A DNA stretch of 64,000 bases from Frankiaceae bacterium. Lineage in GTDB: Bacteria > Actinomycetota > Actinomycetes > BP-191. Location: the NCBI GenBank assembly GCA_035556555.1, contig DATMES010000027.1, forward strand, positions 142,575 through 206,574, given 5' to 3'. Shown piece by piece: positions 49,637 to 59,192 of the stretch. The notes beneath the pieces were generated by a model. That model ran no database searches. It was given only the letters and a program-made list of their open reading frames with translations, and was not told the DNA's origin. Positions within the stretch are counted from its first letter, which is position 1; each line of letters begins with the position of its first letter. The position numbers and the translations under genes are program-made.

Positions 49637-49664
49637 ATGACTATGCGATCACATGTATAGTCAT
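49637..49664. promoter_or_regulatory. ArgR operator and promoter of argC
   Basis: ATGACTAT (49637-49644) and ATAGTCAT (49657-49664) form a perfect inverted repeat resembling paired ARG boxes, covering a TATAGT -10 (49656-49661). ArgR with arginine would block the promoter. The argC ATG is 9 nt past the -10 with no ribosome site, so the message is probably leaderless. Confidence 0.7.
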
Positions 49665-49669
49665 GCGGC

Positions 49670-50605
49670 ATGGGCATCAGGGCAGCCGTAGCCGGCGCGA
49701 GCGGGTACGCCGGCGGTGAGCTGCTCCGCCTCCTCCTCGCGCACCCGGACATCGAGCCGACCGTGCTGGCGGCGGGCAGCCAGGCAGGCGAGTACATCGG
49801 CGACGTGCACCCGCACCTGCCCGCGCTGGCGGGGGAGCGGTTCGTCGCCACCGCTCGCGAGGCGCTGAACGACGCCGACGTCGTGTTCCTCGCCCTGCCG
49901 CACGGCGAGTCCTCCGCGCTCGACCTCGACGCGCCCCTCGTGGTCGACCTCGGCTCGGACCACAGGCACCAAGAAGGCTGGGTGTACGGCCTCGCCGAAC
50001 GCGCCCGCGACACCCTCCGCACGGCCACGCGGATCGCCGTCCCCGGCTGCTACCCGACCGCCGTCACCCTCGCGCTCGCGCCACTGCTCGACGCCCGTCT
50101 CGTCGACCCCGAGGACGTCGTGGTCGTCGCGGCGAGCGGCACCACCGGCGCGGGCCGGACGGGGCCCCGCGCGTCCGACGCGATGGGCGACCTGGCTGCG
50201 TACAAGGTCACCACCCACCAGCACACCCCGGAGATCGCCACGAACCTCGGCGTGGACGCGCTGTCGTTCACCGCGGTCCTCGCACCGATGCCGCGCGGCA
50301 TCCTCGCGACCTGCACCGCCCGCTCGACCGCGAGCGCCGAGTCGCTGCGGGAGGCGCTGACCGCGGCCTACGACGACGAGCCGTTCGTGCACGTCCTTCC
50401 AGAAGGACGGTGGCCGCACACGTCGGCCACCGTCGGCTCGAACGCCTGCCACCTCCAGGTCGCCACCGACGGCCGCCGCGCCGTCGTCGTCGCCGCGATC
50501 GACAACCTCGGCAAGGGCGCCGCGGGCCAGGCCGTCCAGTGCGCCAACCTCGCCCTCGGCCTCCCCGAGACCGCGGGCCTCTCCGGCAACGGCGTCGCCC
50601 CGTGA
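49670..50605 (+). CDS. argC: N-acetyl-gamma-glutamyl-phosphate reductase
   Basis: 311 aa, slightly short for the family (about 340). NADP-binding AVAGASGYAGGELLRLL; catalytic Cys in AVPGCYPTAVTL; YKVTTHQHTPEI with the active-site His. First gene of the arginine operon. GTGA overlap with argJ. Confidence 0.95.
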   Translation: MGIRAAVAGASGYAGGELLRLLLAHPDIEPTVLAAGSQAGEYIGDVHPHLPALAGERFVATAREALNDADVVFLALPHGESSALDLDAPLVVDLGSDHRHQEGWVYGLAERARDTLRTATRIAVPGCYPTAVTLALAPLLDARLVDPEDVVVVAASGTTGAGRTGPRASDAMGDLAAYKVTTHQHTPEIATNLGVDALSFTAVLAPMPRGILATCTARSTASAESLREALTAAYDDEPFVHVLPEGRWPHTSATVGSNACHLQVATDGRRAVVVAAIDNLGKGAAGQAVQCANLALGLPETAGLSGNGVAP

Positions 50606-51756
50606 GCGTCACCGCGGCCAAGGGCTTCACCGCGGCCGGTGTCACCGCCGGACTCAAGCAGAGCGGCGCGCCCGACCTCGCCGTCGTCGCCGCGGAGCGC
50701 ACCGTCCCCGCGGCCGCCGTCTTCACGACCAACAAGGTCCAGGCCGCGCCCGTACGCCAGTCCCGCGCGGCCGTCGCGGACGGCCGCCTCAGAGCCGTCG
50801 TCCTCAACTCCGGCGGCGCCAACGCCTGCACGGGCCCGCGCGGCGCCGCCGACGCCGCAGCGATGGCCGCCGTCACCGCCGCCGAGCTCCGCTGCGACGC
50901 GCACGACGTCGCCGTCGCGTCCACCGGGCTCATCGGCGTGCACCTGCCGATGGACCGCGTGCTGCCCGGCATCGAGGCCGCCGTACGCGCGCTGCACACC
51001 GACGGCGGAGCACACGCCGCCGAGGCGATCCGCACCACTGACACCGTCGCCAAGCAGGCCGCGCACACGACGGACGGCTTCACCGTCGGCGGGATGGCCA
51101 AGGGCGCCGGCATGCTCGCGCCCGCGCTCGCCACGATGCTCTGCGTCCTCACCACGGATGCCGACGTGCCCGCCGACGTCCTCGACACCGCGCTGCGCCA
51201 GGCGACCAGCCGGACGTTCGACCGGCTCGACACCGACGGCTGCATGTCGACCAACGACGCCGTCTACCTCCTCGCGTCCGGCGCCAGCGGCGTGACGCCC
51301 GACGCCGAGACGTTCACCCAGGCGGTCACGACCGTCTGCCAGGACCTCGCCACCCGCCTCGTCGACGACGCCGAGGGCGCCACCAAGCGCATCGCCGTCA
51401 CCGTCGACGGCGCCGCCACCGAGGCCGACGCCCTCGACGCCGCCCGCGCCATCGCGCGCAGCAGCCTGCTCAAGTGCGCGATCCACGGCGAGGACCCCAA
51501 CTGGGGCCGCGTCCTCGCCGCCGTCGGGACGAGCAGCGCCGACTTCGACCCCGACAAGGTCGGCGTCCGCATCAACGGAGTCGAGGTCTGCCGCTACGGC
51601 ACCGTCTACGGCGACCTCGACGCCGCGCGCGCCGCCCTGCGCACTCGCGAGGTCGCCATCGACGTCACCCTCGCCGCCGGCGACGCTGCCGCCACCGTCC
51701 TGACGACGGACCTCACGGCGGCGTACGTCCACGAGAACTCGGCGTACTCGACGTGA
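50602..51756 (+). CDS. argJ: Glutamate N-acetyltransferase / amino-acid acetyltransferase
   Basis: 384 aa Ntn-fold enzyme that self-cleaves at a conserved Ala-Thr: here [20 protein letters not shown], with Thr the nucleophile. Other motifs: [11 protein letters not shown], and [15 protein letters not shown] near the C-terminus. It recycles the acetyl group, so the pathway is cyclic. GTG 50602; GTGA overlap with argB. Confidence 0.95.
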   Translation: MSVTAAKGFTAAGVTAGLKQSGAPDLAVVAAERTVPAAAVFTTNKVQAAPVRQSRAAVADGRLRAVVLNSGGANACTGPRGAADAAAMAAVTAAELRCDAHDVAVASTGLIGVHLPMDRVLPGIEAAVRALHTDGGAHAAEAIRTTDTVAKQAAHTTDGFTVGGMAKGAGMLAPALATMLCVLTTDADVPADVLDTALRQATSRTFDRLDTDGCMSTNDAVYLLASGASGVTPDAETFTQAVTTVCQDLATRLVDDAEGATKRIAVTVDGAATEADALDAARAIARSSLLKCAIHGEDPNWGRVLAAVGTSSADFDPDKVGVRINGVEVCRYGTVYGDLDAARAALRTREVAIDVTLAAGDAAATVLTTDLTAAYVHENSAYST

Positions 51757-52496
51757 CAGTCGTCGTGAAGTACGGCGGCGCCGCGATGACCGATCCCGGC
51801 GCGCGGGCCGCGTTCGGCGCCGACATCGAGAACCTGCGCGACAACGGCGCGCGCGTCGTCGTCGTGCACGGCGGCGGCCCCCAGATCACCTCGGCGCTCG
51901 ACGCGCTCGGGGTCGAGTCGGTCTTCGCGAACGGCCGCCGCGTCACGACGCCCGAGACCATGGCGGTCGTCCGCGGCGTGCTCGCCGGCGAGGTCAACGC
52001 CGAGGTCGTCGCCGCCGTGGGCCCGTACGCCACCGGTGTCTCCGGCGAGGACGTCCTCACCGCCGAGCCGCTCGACCCCGCGCTCGGCCTCGTCGGCGAG
52101 GTGACCGCCGTCGACACCGCCGCGATCAACGCGCTGCTCGACCAAGGCCGCGTGCCCTGCGTCGCCACGATCGCCACCGGCACCGACGGCACGCGCTACA
52201 ACGTCAACGCCGACACCGCCGCCGCCGCGATCGCCGTCGCGCTGGGTGCGGAGGAGGCCGTGTTCCTGACGGACGTACGCGGCCTCTACGCCGCCTATCC
52301 CGACCCCGCCTCGCTCGTCGCGCGGATCGCGGCCGACGAGGCGGAGGCGCTGCTGCCGCGCCTCACCGACGGCATGGTGCCGAAGGTCGAGGCATGCCTG
52401 CGGGCGGTCCGCGGCGGCGTTCCCCACGCGCGGATCGCCGACGGCCGCGTGCCCCACGCGCTGCTCCGCGACGACGGCACGACGGTGACCCCATGA
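51753..52496 (+). CDS. argB: Acetylglutamate kinase, short form
   Basis: 247 aa, against about 295-300 in most actinobacteria. It begins directly at [14 protein letters not shown]. Kinase motifs: [43 protein letters not shown]. The N-terminal helix and the C-terminal ELFTDEGxGT-type loop of arginine-inhibited kinases are absent (end: [15 protein letters not shown]), so feedback inhibition is doubtful. ATGA overlap with argD. Confidence 0.94.
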   Translation: MTVVVKYGGAAMTDPGARAAFGADIENLRDNGARVVVVHGGGPQITSALDALGVESVFANGRRVTTPETMAVVRGVLAGEVNAEVVAAVGPYATGVSGEDVLTAEPLDPALGLVGEVTAVDTAAINALLDQGRVPCVATIATGTDGTRYNVNADTAAAAIAVALGAEEAVFLTDVRGLYAAYPDPASLVARIAADEAEALLPRLTDGMVPKVEACLRAVRGGVPHARIADGRVPHALLRDDGTTVTP

Positions 52497-53611
52497 CCGC
52501 GCTGATGGGCAACTACGGCACCCCGCCGCTCACCCTCGTCAGCGGCACGGGCGCGCACGTCTGGGACGACGACGGCAACGAGTACGTCGACCTCGTCGCC
52601 GGCATCGCCGTCTGCGCCGTCGGCCACGCCCACCCGCGCGTCGTACGCGCGGTCGCCGAGCAGCTCGGCACCCTCGGCCACGTCTCCAACCTCTACCGCA
52701 CGCTCCCCGCAGAGACGCTCGCCGAACGTCTCTCCGACCTCTGCGGCGGCGGCACGCGCACCTTCTTCTGCAACTCCGGCGCCGAGGCCGTCGAGGCCGC
52801 CCTCAAGATCGCGCGGAGGGCGACGGGCAGGCAGGCGTTCGTGGCGGCGCACGGGTCGTTCCACGGCCGCACGATGGGCGCGCTCGCGGTGACCGGCCAG
52901 CCCGCCAAGCGCGAGCCCTTCGAGCCGCTGCCGGGGCCGGTGACGTTCGTCGACTACGGCGGCGCGCTCGACGCCGTCACGACCGACACCGCCGCGCTGA
53001 TCCTCGAGCCCATCCAGGGCGAGAACGGCGTCGTCGACCCGCCCGCAGGCTGGCTCGCGGCAGCGCGCCAGAGATGCGACGACACCGGCGCCCTGCTGAT
53101 CCTCGACGAGGTGCAGACCGGCGTCGGCCGTACGGGCACGTGGTTCGCGTGGCAGGCGGCCGGCGTACGCCCCGACGTCATGACGCTCGCCAAGGGCCTC
53201 GGCGGCGGCCTCCCGATCGGCGCCACCGTCGGCTTCGGCGCGGCCGGCGACGCCCTACAGCCCGGGGACCACGGCAGCACGTTCGGCGGCAACCCCGTCG
53301 TCTGCGCTGCCGCCCTCGCCGTCCTCGACGTCATCGAGAACGACGGCCTGCTCGACCGCGCCAAGGCCCTCGGCGAACGCCTCGCCACCGCCGCCGCGCC
53401 CCACGTCGCCGGCGTGCGCGGTGCAGGGCTGCTCCGCGGCCTCGTCCTGAACGAGCCCACCGCCAAGCGGGCGGAGCAGAGAGCGAGGGAGCACGGCTTC
53501 CTCGTCAACGCCATCGGCGACGACGTGCTGCGGATCGCGCCGCCGCTGGTCGTGTCCGAGGCCGACCTCGACGCGTTCGCGGCGGCGCTCCCCATGATCG
53601 TCGGCGGGTAG
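52493..53611 (+). CDS. argD: Acetylornithine aminotransferase
   Basis: 372 aa PLP enzyme. [52 protein letters not shown] Lys in [28 protein letters not shown] 52493. Confidence 0.96.
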   Translation: MTALMGNYGTPPLTLVSGTGAHVWDDDGNEYVDLVAGIAVCAVGHAHPRVVRAVAEQLGTLGHVSNLYRTLPAETLAERLSDLCGGGTRTFFCNSGAEAVEAALKIARRATGRQAFVAAHGSFHGRTMGALAVTGQPAKREPFEPLPGPVTFVDYGGALDAVTTDTAALILEPIQGENGVVDPPAGWLAAARQRCDDTGALLILDEVQTGVGRTGTWFAWQAAGVRPDVMTLAKGLGGGLPIGATVGFGAAGDALQPGDHGSTFGGNPVVCAAALAVLDVIENDGLLDRAKALGERLATAAAPHVAGVRGAGLLRGLVLNEPTAKRAEQRAREHGFLVNAIGDDVLRIAPPLVVSEADLDAFAAALPMIVGG

Positions 53612-53621
53612 TGTCGGTGCC

Positions 53622-54059
53622 GTGACCGAGTACGTCGTCGTGCCGCGCCGCCGCTGGCGGCGGGTGCTGCTGTGGGTCGGCGCGTGGGCGCTCGTGTCCG
53701 CGGCGTCGCTCGCGGCGCTGGTGTACTTCGGCAACGCCCGCCAGGCCAACCCGCTGCCCGGCGAGACGGTCCTGAGCGGCGCGACCGGCAAGGCCATCTA
53801 CAACAAGAACTGCGCCGCCTGCCACGGGCTGCGCGGCGAGGGCGGCAGCCTCGACATCAAGGGGCCGGCGTTCACCGAAGGCGGGGCGGCGGCGCACCTC
53901 ACGTTCGAGGAGCGGGTCGCGAAGATCAGCAGGGGCAAGCCGCTGAACGGCATGCCGCGGTGGAGCACGAAGCTGTCCGAAGCCGACATCCGCAAGGTGG
54001 CGGCGTACACCCAGACCTTGTCGGGGCAGAGCCCCGACCCGAGCGTCGAGGACGTCTGA
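53622..54059 (+). CDS. Membrane-anchored c-type cytochrome
   Basis: 145 aa. N-terminal anchor (VLLWVGAWALVSAASLAALVYF), then a class I cytochrome c: heme motif NCAACHGLRGEGG and axial Met in NGMPRWSTKLSE. Faces outside the membrane. GTG 53622. It interrupts the arginine cluster together with the next gene; no oxidase genes are near. Confidence 0.88.
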   Translation: MTEYVVVPRRRWRRVLLWVGAWALVSAASLAALVYFGNARQANPLPGETVLSGATGKAIYNKNCAACHGLRGEGGSLDIKGPAFTEGGAAAHLTFEERVAKISRGKPLNGMPRWSTKLSEADIRKVAAYTQTLSGQSPDPSVEDV

Positions 54060-54062
54060 AGA

Positions 54063-54440
54063 ATGAGCAAGAGGGTGCTGGTCGTCGAGGACGACCCCAG
54101 CGTGCGCGGGCTCCTGCACACGCTCCTGACGGGGGAGGGGTACGAGGTGGCGACGGCGAGCGACGGCCTGGCCGGGCTGGTCAAGGCGAGCAGCCAGAAG
54201 CCCGACCTCATGCTGCTCGACCTGATGATGCCGGACCTCGGCGGCATCAGGGTCCTCGAGGAGCTGCGCGAGGACCCGAACATGTCCGACATCCCCGTCA
54301 TCGTCGTCACCGGCAAGCTCGAGGCCGTGCCGCCGCTGCGCGGGCTGCTCGGCGAGGACAACGTGTTCGTGAAGCCGTTCGGCGTCACCGAGCTGCTCGA
54401 CCGCGTCGCGGCAGTGACGCAGAGCACCCGGAGCGAGTGA
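54063..54440 (+). CDS. Single-domain response regulator
   Basis: 125 aa REC domain only: acidic pair VVEDDPS, phospho-Asp in LMLLDLMMPDLGG, Thr in VIVVTGK, Lys in VFVKPFG. No output domain, so it would act by protein contact or as a phosphate relay. ATG 54063, 3 bp after the cytochrome; 1 bp before argF. Confidence 0.9.
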   Translation: MSKRVLVVEDDPSVRGLLHTLLTGEGYEVATASDGLAGLVKASSQKPDLMLLDLMMPDLGGIRVLEELREDPNMSDIPVIVVTGKLEAVPPLRGLLGEDNVFVKPFGVTELLDRVAAVTQSTRSE

Positions 54441-54441
54441 C

Positions 54442-55362
54442 GTGAGCCCCAGGCACTTCCTCGTCGACGACGACCTCAGCCCGGCCGAGGTCGAGCAGAT
54501 CCTCGACGACGCCGACCGGCGCAAGAAGATGCGCCTCGCCGACCAGGTACTCGACGGCGGCTCCGTCGCGCTCATCTTCGAGAAGCCGTCGACGCGCACC
54601 CGGCTGTCGTTCGAGGTCGGCGTGTACGAGCTCGGCGGCCACCCCATCGTCATCGACGCGAGCACGACGCAGCTCGGCCGCGGCGAGACCCTCGAGGACA
54701 CCGCGATGGTCATGTCGCGGTACTGCCGCGCCATCGTCATCAGGACGTTCGGGCAGGACCGCATCGAACGCCTCGCCGCGGCCTCCAGCGTCCCGCTCGT
54801 CAACGCCCTCACCGACTACGCGCACCCCTGCCAGGCGCTCGCCGACCTGCAGACCATCCGCGAACGCCGCGGCGGCCTGTCGGGCCTGACGCTGACGTAC
54901 GTCGGCGACGGCAACAACGTCGCCCACTCCCTTCTCCTCGCCGGCGTCAGCGCCGGCATGCGCGTGCGCGTCGCGACGCCGCGCGGCTACGAGCCCATCG
55001 GCCAGGTCGTCCGCCGCGCCAACCAGATCGGCGAGGAGACCGGGGGAGCGGCCGTCGTCACCAACGACCCGCTCGAGGCCTGCCGCGGCGCCGACGTCCT
55101 CTACACCGACGTCTGGGCTTCCATGGGCCAGGAGAACGAAGCCGACTCGCGCAACCTCGTGTTCCAGGGCTTCCAGCTCGACGACCACCTCGTCGAGGCC
55201 GCCCGCGACGACGTCGTGGTCCTGCACTGCCTCCCCGCGCACCGCGGCGAGGAGATCGCGGCGAGCGTCATCGACGGCCCGCACAGTGCGGTCTGGGACC
55301 AGGCCGAGAACCGCCTGCACGCGCAGAAGGCGCTGCTGGCGTTCCTCCTGGAACGCTCTTGA
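54442..55362 (+). CDS. argF: Ornithine carbamoyltransferase
   Basis: 306 aa. Forms citrulline from ornithine and carbamoyl phosphate. Motifs: FEKPSTRTRLSFE, DYAHPCQALADLQT, HCLPAHRGEEI. GTG 54442. A 39-bp repeat separates it from argR. Confidence 0.96.
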   Translation: MSPRHFLVDDDLSPAEVEQILDDADRRKKMRLADQVLDGGSVALIFEKPSTRTRLSFEVGVYELGGHPIVIDASTTQLGRGETLEDTAMVMSRYCRAIVIRTFGQDRIERLAAASSVPLVNALTDYAHPCQALADLQTIRERRGGLSGLTLTYVGDGNNVAHSLLLAGVSAGMRVRVATPRGYEPIGQVVRRANQIGEETGGAAVVTNDPLEACRGADVLYTDVWASMGQENEADSRNLVFQGFQLDDHLVEAARDDVVVLHCLPAHRGEEIAASVIDGPHSAVWDQAENRLHAQKALLAFLLERS

Positions 55363-55367
55363 GCCTT

Positions 55368-55406
55368 CCCCACGACGCCGCTCGCTGCGCTCGCGCCGCC
55401 GCGGGG
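55368..55406 (+). repeat. 39-bp start-codon-proximal repeat, copy 2
   Basis: CCCCACGACGCCGCTCGCT...GCCGCCGCGGGG, one base different from 4250-4288. It begins 5 bp after the argF stop and ends 8 nt before the argR ATG. Confidence 0.8.
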
Positions 55407-55414
55407 ACCCCGGC

Positions 55415-55891
55415 ATGACGCAGCCCGTCACGAAGGTCGCCCGGCAGCGTCGCATCATCGACCTCGTCCGGCGTACGCCGGTGCGCTCGCAGACCGAGCT
55501 GGCTCGCCTCCTCGCTGCCGATGGCCTCGTCGTGACGCAGGCGACGCTCTCGCGCGACCTCGAAGAGCTCGGCGCGACGAAGGTCCGTACCGGCGACGGC
55601 GGGCTCGTCTACTCCGTCGACCCCGACACGGGCCGCGCCTCGGGCGACCGGCTCGCCAAGGTGCTCGCCGACCTGCTCGTCTCCGCCGAGCCGTCGGCCA
55701 ACCTCGTCGTGCTGCGTACGCCCCCCGGCGGCGCGCACCTCCTCGCCTCCGCCCTCGACCGCGCCCAGGTCGAGGACGTCATCGGCAGCGTCGCCGGCGA
55801 CGACACCGTCCTGCTCGTGACCAAGCGCGCCAACGGCGGCGCCGCCGTCGCGCGCCACCTCGTACGCCTCGCCGACGGAGTCACCCAGTGA
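55415..55891 (+). CDS. argR: Arginine repressor
   Basis: 158 aa. N-terminal winged helix ([38 protein letters not shown]); C-terminal arginine-binding hexamerisation domain with [14 protein letters not shown]. It probably binds the palindrome at 49637-49664. ATG 55415. GTGA overlap with argG. Confidence 0.95.
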   Translation: MTQPVTKVARQRRIIDLVRRTPVRSQTELARLLAADGLVVTQATLSRDLEELGATKVRTGDGGLVYSVDPDTGRASGDRLAKVLADLLVSAEPSANLVVLRTPPGGAHLLASALDRAQVEDVIGSVAGDDTVLLVTKRANGGAAVARHLVRLADGVTQ

Positions 55892-57078
55892 ACAGAGTCG
55901 TCCTCGCCTACTCCGGCGGTCTCGACACGTCCGTCGCCATCGGCTGGATCGCCGAGGCGAACGACGCCGAGGTCGTCGCCGTCGCCATCGACGTCGGCCA
56001 GGGCGGCGAGGATCTCGACGTCATCCGGCAGCGCGCGCTCGACTGCGGCGCCGTCGAGTCGCTCGTGGTCGATGCCAGGAACGAGTTCGCCGAGGACTTC
56101 TGCGTCCCCGCGCTGCGCGCCAACGCCCTCTACATGGGCCGCTACCCGCTCGTCTCCGCGCTCTCGCGGCCGCTCATCGTCCGCCACCTCGCCGCCGCCG
56201 CGCGCGACACCAACGCGACCGCCGTCGCGCACGGCTGCACGGGCAAGGGCAACGACCAGGTGCGCTTCGAGGTCGGCCTCGGCGCCCTCGCCCCCGACCT
56301 CACGGTGATGGCGCCCGTACGCGACTCGGGCATGACGCGCGACAAGGCGATCGCGTTCGCCGCCGAACGCGGCCTGCCCATCGACGTCACGAAGAAGTCG
56401 CCGTACTCCGTCGACCAGAACCTCTGGGGCCGGGCCGTCGAGACCGGCTTCCTCGAGGACCCGTGGAACGCCCCCGTCGAGGACCTCTACTCCTACACCT
56501 CCGACCCCGGCGTGCCGCGCGACCCCGACGAGGTGACCGTGACGTTCGCCGACGGCATCCCCGTCGCGCTCGACGGCACGTCGTACTCGCCGCTGGAGCT
56601 GATCCAGCGGATGAACGAACGTGCTGGGGCCCAAGGGATCGGGCGGCTCGACATGGTCGAGGACCGCCTCGTCGGCATCAAGAGCCGCGAGGTGTACGAG
56701 TGCCCCGCCGCGATCGCGCTCGTCACGGCACACCAGGAGCTGGAGACCCTCACCGTCGAGCGCGACCTCGCCCGCTTCAAGCACGCTGTCGAGCAGCGCT
56801 GGGCCGAGCTGGTCTACGACGGCCTCTGGTACTCGCCGCTGCGCAACGCCCTCGACGCGTTCGTGCAGAGCGCCTCCGCGCACGTCACCGGCGACATCCG
56901 GATGACACTGCACGGCGGCCGCGCGGTGCCGACAGGGCGGCGTAGCGACAGCAGCCTCTACGACTACGGCCTCGCGACGTACGACAGCGACGACACGTTC
57001 GACCAGTCGCTCGCCAAGGGGTTCGTCGACCTCTGGGGCCTGCCGTCGCGCATCGCCGCACAGCGGGACGCGCGATGA
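55888..57078 (+). CDS. argG: Argininosuccinate synthase
   Basis: 396 aa. ATP PP-loop [54 protein letters not shown] 55888 overlaps the argR stop; ATGA overlap with argH. Confidence 0.96.
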   Translation: MNRVVLAYSGGLDTSVAIGWIAEANDAEVVAVAIDVGQGGEDLDVIRQRALDCGAVESLVVDARNEFAEDFCVPALRANALYMGRYPLVSALSRPLIVRHLAAAARDTNATAVAHGCTGKGNDQVRFEVGLGALAPDLTVMAPVRDSGMTRDKAIAFAAERGLPIDVTKKSPYSVDQNLWGRAVETGFLEDPWNAPVEDLYSYTSDPGVPRDPDEVTVTFADGIPVALDGTSYSPLELIQRMNERAGAQGIGRLDMVEDRLVGIKSREVYECPAAIALVTAHQELETLTVERDLARFKHAVEQRWAELVYDGLWYSPLRNALDAFVQSASAHVTGDIRMTLHGGRAVPTGRRSDSSLYDYGLATYDSDDTFDQSLAKGFVDLWGLPSRIAAQRDAR

Positions 57079-58511
57079 CCGCCGGACGCCCGGTCTCGCC
57101 GGCGCGGCTGTGGGGCGGGCGCTTCGAGGGAGGGCCGGCGCAGGCCGTACGGCAGCTCTCGTACAGCGTGCAGTTCGACTGGCGGCTGGCGCCGTACGAC
57201 CTCCTCGCGTCGCGCGCGCATGCCCGCGTCCTGCACCGCGCCGGCCTGCTCGACGACGGCGAGCTCGAGCGCATGTGCGACGCGCTCGAGGTGCTCGAAG
57301 CGCAGGTGGCCAGCGGCGCGTTCCGCCCCACGGCCGACGACGAGGACGTCCACACCGCCCTCGAACGCGGCCTGCTCGAACGCCTCGGCACCCTCGGCGG
57401 CAAGCTCCGCGCGGGACGTTCGCGCAACGACCAGGTCGCCACCGACCTGCGCCTCTACCTGCGCGACCACGTACGCCTCGTCGTCCTGCGCCTCGCCGAG
57501 CTAGAGTCAGCGCTGCTGACGCAGGCCGAGCGCCACGAGGCGACGACGGCGCCGGGCTTCACGCACCTCCAGCACGCGCAGCCGATCCTCTTCGCGCACC
57601 ACCTGCTGGCGTACGTCTCGATGTTCAGCCGCGACGTCTCGCGGCTCAAGGACTGGGACATCCGCGCGGGCGTCTCGCCGCTCGGCTCCGGCGCGCTCGC
57701 GGGCTCCTCGCTGCCCGTGGACCCCGTCGGCACGGCCGCCGAGCTCGGCTTCTACGCCGCCGCCTCCAACTCCATGGACGCCGTCTCCGACCGCGACTTC
57801 GTGGCCGAGTTCCTCTTCGCCGCGGCGCTCGTCGGCGTGCACCTCTCCCGTCTCGGCGAGGAGCTGGTGCTGTGGTCGACGCGGGAGTTCGGCTGGGTCG
57901 AGATCGATGACGCGTTCGCCACCGGGTCGTCGATCATGCCGCAGAAGAAGAACCCCGACGTCGCCGAGCTCGCGCGCGGCAAGGCAGGCCGGCTCATCGG
58001 CCACCTCACAGGCTTCCTCGCGACGCTCAAGGGCCTGCCGCTGACGTACAACCGGGATCTCCAGGAGGACAAGGAGCCGGTGTTCGACGCGATCGACACC
58101 CTGCTGCTCGTCCTCCCCGCCGTCACCGGCATGGTCGAGACCATGACGGTGAACGTCGAGCGGCTGGCCGCCGAGGCGCCCGTCGGCTTCTCGCTCGCGA
58201 CCGACGTGGCGGAGGCGCTCGTACGCAACGGCGTGCCGTTCCGCGACGCCCACGAGGCCGTGGGCCACCTCGTCGTGTGGTGCGTGTCCAACGAGTGCGA
58301 CCTCGGCGAGGTCAGCGACGACGACCTCGCCAGGATCAGCCCGCACCTCACCCCGGCGATCCGCGACGTGCTCTCCGTCACCGGCGCGATCGCCTCGCGC
58401 GCGGGACACGGCGGCACCGCGCCCGACCGCGTCGCCGAGCAGCTCGCCGCCGCCAACCACGAGGTCGCGTCGCACCGCGCGTGGGCCGGCGAGGTCGGGG
58501 AGGACGACTGA
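57075..58511 (+). CDS. argH: Argininosuccinate lyase
   Basis: 478 aa, fumarase/aspartase superfamily. [11 protein letters not shown] at the start, [12 protein letters not shown], catalytic His in THLQHAQPI, signature loop [16 protein letters not shown]. Last step to arginine. The stop overlaps the proposed CTG start of mpg. Confidence 0.96.
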   Translation: MTAGRPVSPARLWGGRFEGGPAQAVRQLSYSVQFDWRLAPYDLLASRAHARVLHRAGLLDDGELERMCDALEVLEAQVASGAFRPTADDEDVHTALERGLLERLGTLGGKLRAGRSRNDQVATDLRLYLRDHVRLVVLRLAELESALLTQAERHEATTAPGFTHLQHAQPILFAHHLLAYVSMFSRDVSRLKDWDIRAGVSPLGSGALAGSSLPVDPVGTAAELGFYAAASNSMDAVSDRDFVAEFLFAAALVGVHLSRLGEELVLWSTREFGWVEIDDAFATGSSIMPQKKNPDVAELARGKAGRLIGHLTGFLATLKGLPLTYNRDLQEDKEPVFDAIDTLLLVLPAVTGMVETMTVNVERLAAEAPVGFSLATDVAEALVRNGVPFRDAHEAVGHLVVWCVSNECDLGEVSDDDLARISPHLTPAIRDVLSVTGAIASRAGHGGTAPDRVAEQLAAANHEVASHRAWAGEVGEDD

Positions 58512-59113
58512 GGCCGCTGCCGCGGGCGTTCTTCGACCGGCCCGTCGCCGAGGTCGCGCGCGACCTGCTCGGGCGCGACGTGACCCACGGCGGCGTGACC
58601 GTACGGCTCACCGAGGTCGAGGCGTACCGCGGCGCCGACGACCTCGCGTCGCACGCCTACCGCGGCGAGACGCGGCGCAACGCCGTCATGTTCGGCCCGC
58701 CGGGCTTCGTCTACGTCTACTTCACGTACGGCATGCACTGGTGCATGAACCTCGTCTGCCAGCGCTCCGGCGAGGCCGCCGCCGTGCTGCTGCGGGGTGG
58801 CCGGGTGGTGGCGGGTCTCGACGCCGCCCTGGCCCGCCGGCCCGGCTCGTCCGAACGCGACCTCGCGCGCGGCCCCGCCCGGCTCTGCACGGCGCTCGGC
58901 ATCGACGGCACGCTGAACGGCGCCGACCTCGCCCGCGGCCCCCTCCGCGTGTCCGCGGGGGCGCCGGTCCCCGACGACACCGTGTCGACCGGCCCGCGCG
59001 TCGGCGTCACCGGCGACGCCGAACGCCCCTGGCGCTGGTTCGTCACCGACGACCCCACCGTCTCCGTCTACCGCCCCGCCGTGAAGCGCGCCCGCCGCCG
59101 TCCCGCCCCCTGA
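58508..59113 (+). CDS. mpg: 3-methyladenine DNA glycosylase (AAG/MPG type), probable CTG start
   Basis: 201 aa. Removes alkylated purines. Motifs: [72 protein letters not shown]. No ATG, GTG or TTG exists near the expected start; a GTG 231 bp upstream would need an argH shadow peptide. CTG 58508 overlaps the argH stop as CTGA, has GGGGAGG (58497-58503) four bases upstream, and gives the family N-terminus. Confidence 0.9.
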   Translation: MRPLPRAFFDRPVAEVARDLLGRDVTHGGVTVRLTEVEAYRGADDLASHAYRGETRRNAVMFGPPGFVYVYFTYGMHWCMNLVCQRSGEAAAVLLRGGRVVAGLDAALARRPGSSERDLARGPARLCTALGIDGTLNGADLARGPLRVSAGAPVPDDTVSTGPRVGVTGDAERPWRWFVTDDPTVSVYRPAVKRARRRPAP

Positions 59114-59114
59114 G

Positions 59115-59192
59115 CCCCTCCGTGCGGCGTTTCGTGCACGGAACGTCGTCCGGTCGGCATTCCGTCAACGAAACGCCGCACGGCGGAGGGGG
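59115..59192. terminator. Large inverted repeat between convergent mpg and PBP genes
   Basis: CCCCTCCG plus TGCGGCGTTTCGT on the left mirror ACGAAACGCCGCA plus CGGAGGGG on the right, with a small insertion. The loop contains a further ACGGAA/TTCCGT match. It fills the gap between two converging genes, so a bidirectional terminator is likely. Confidence 0.65.
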
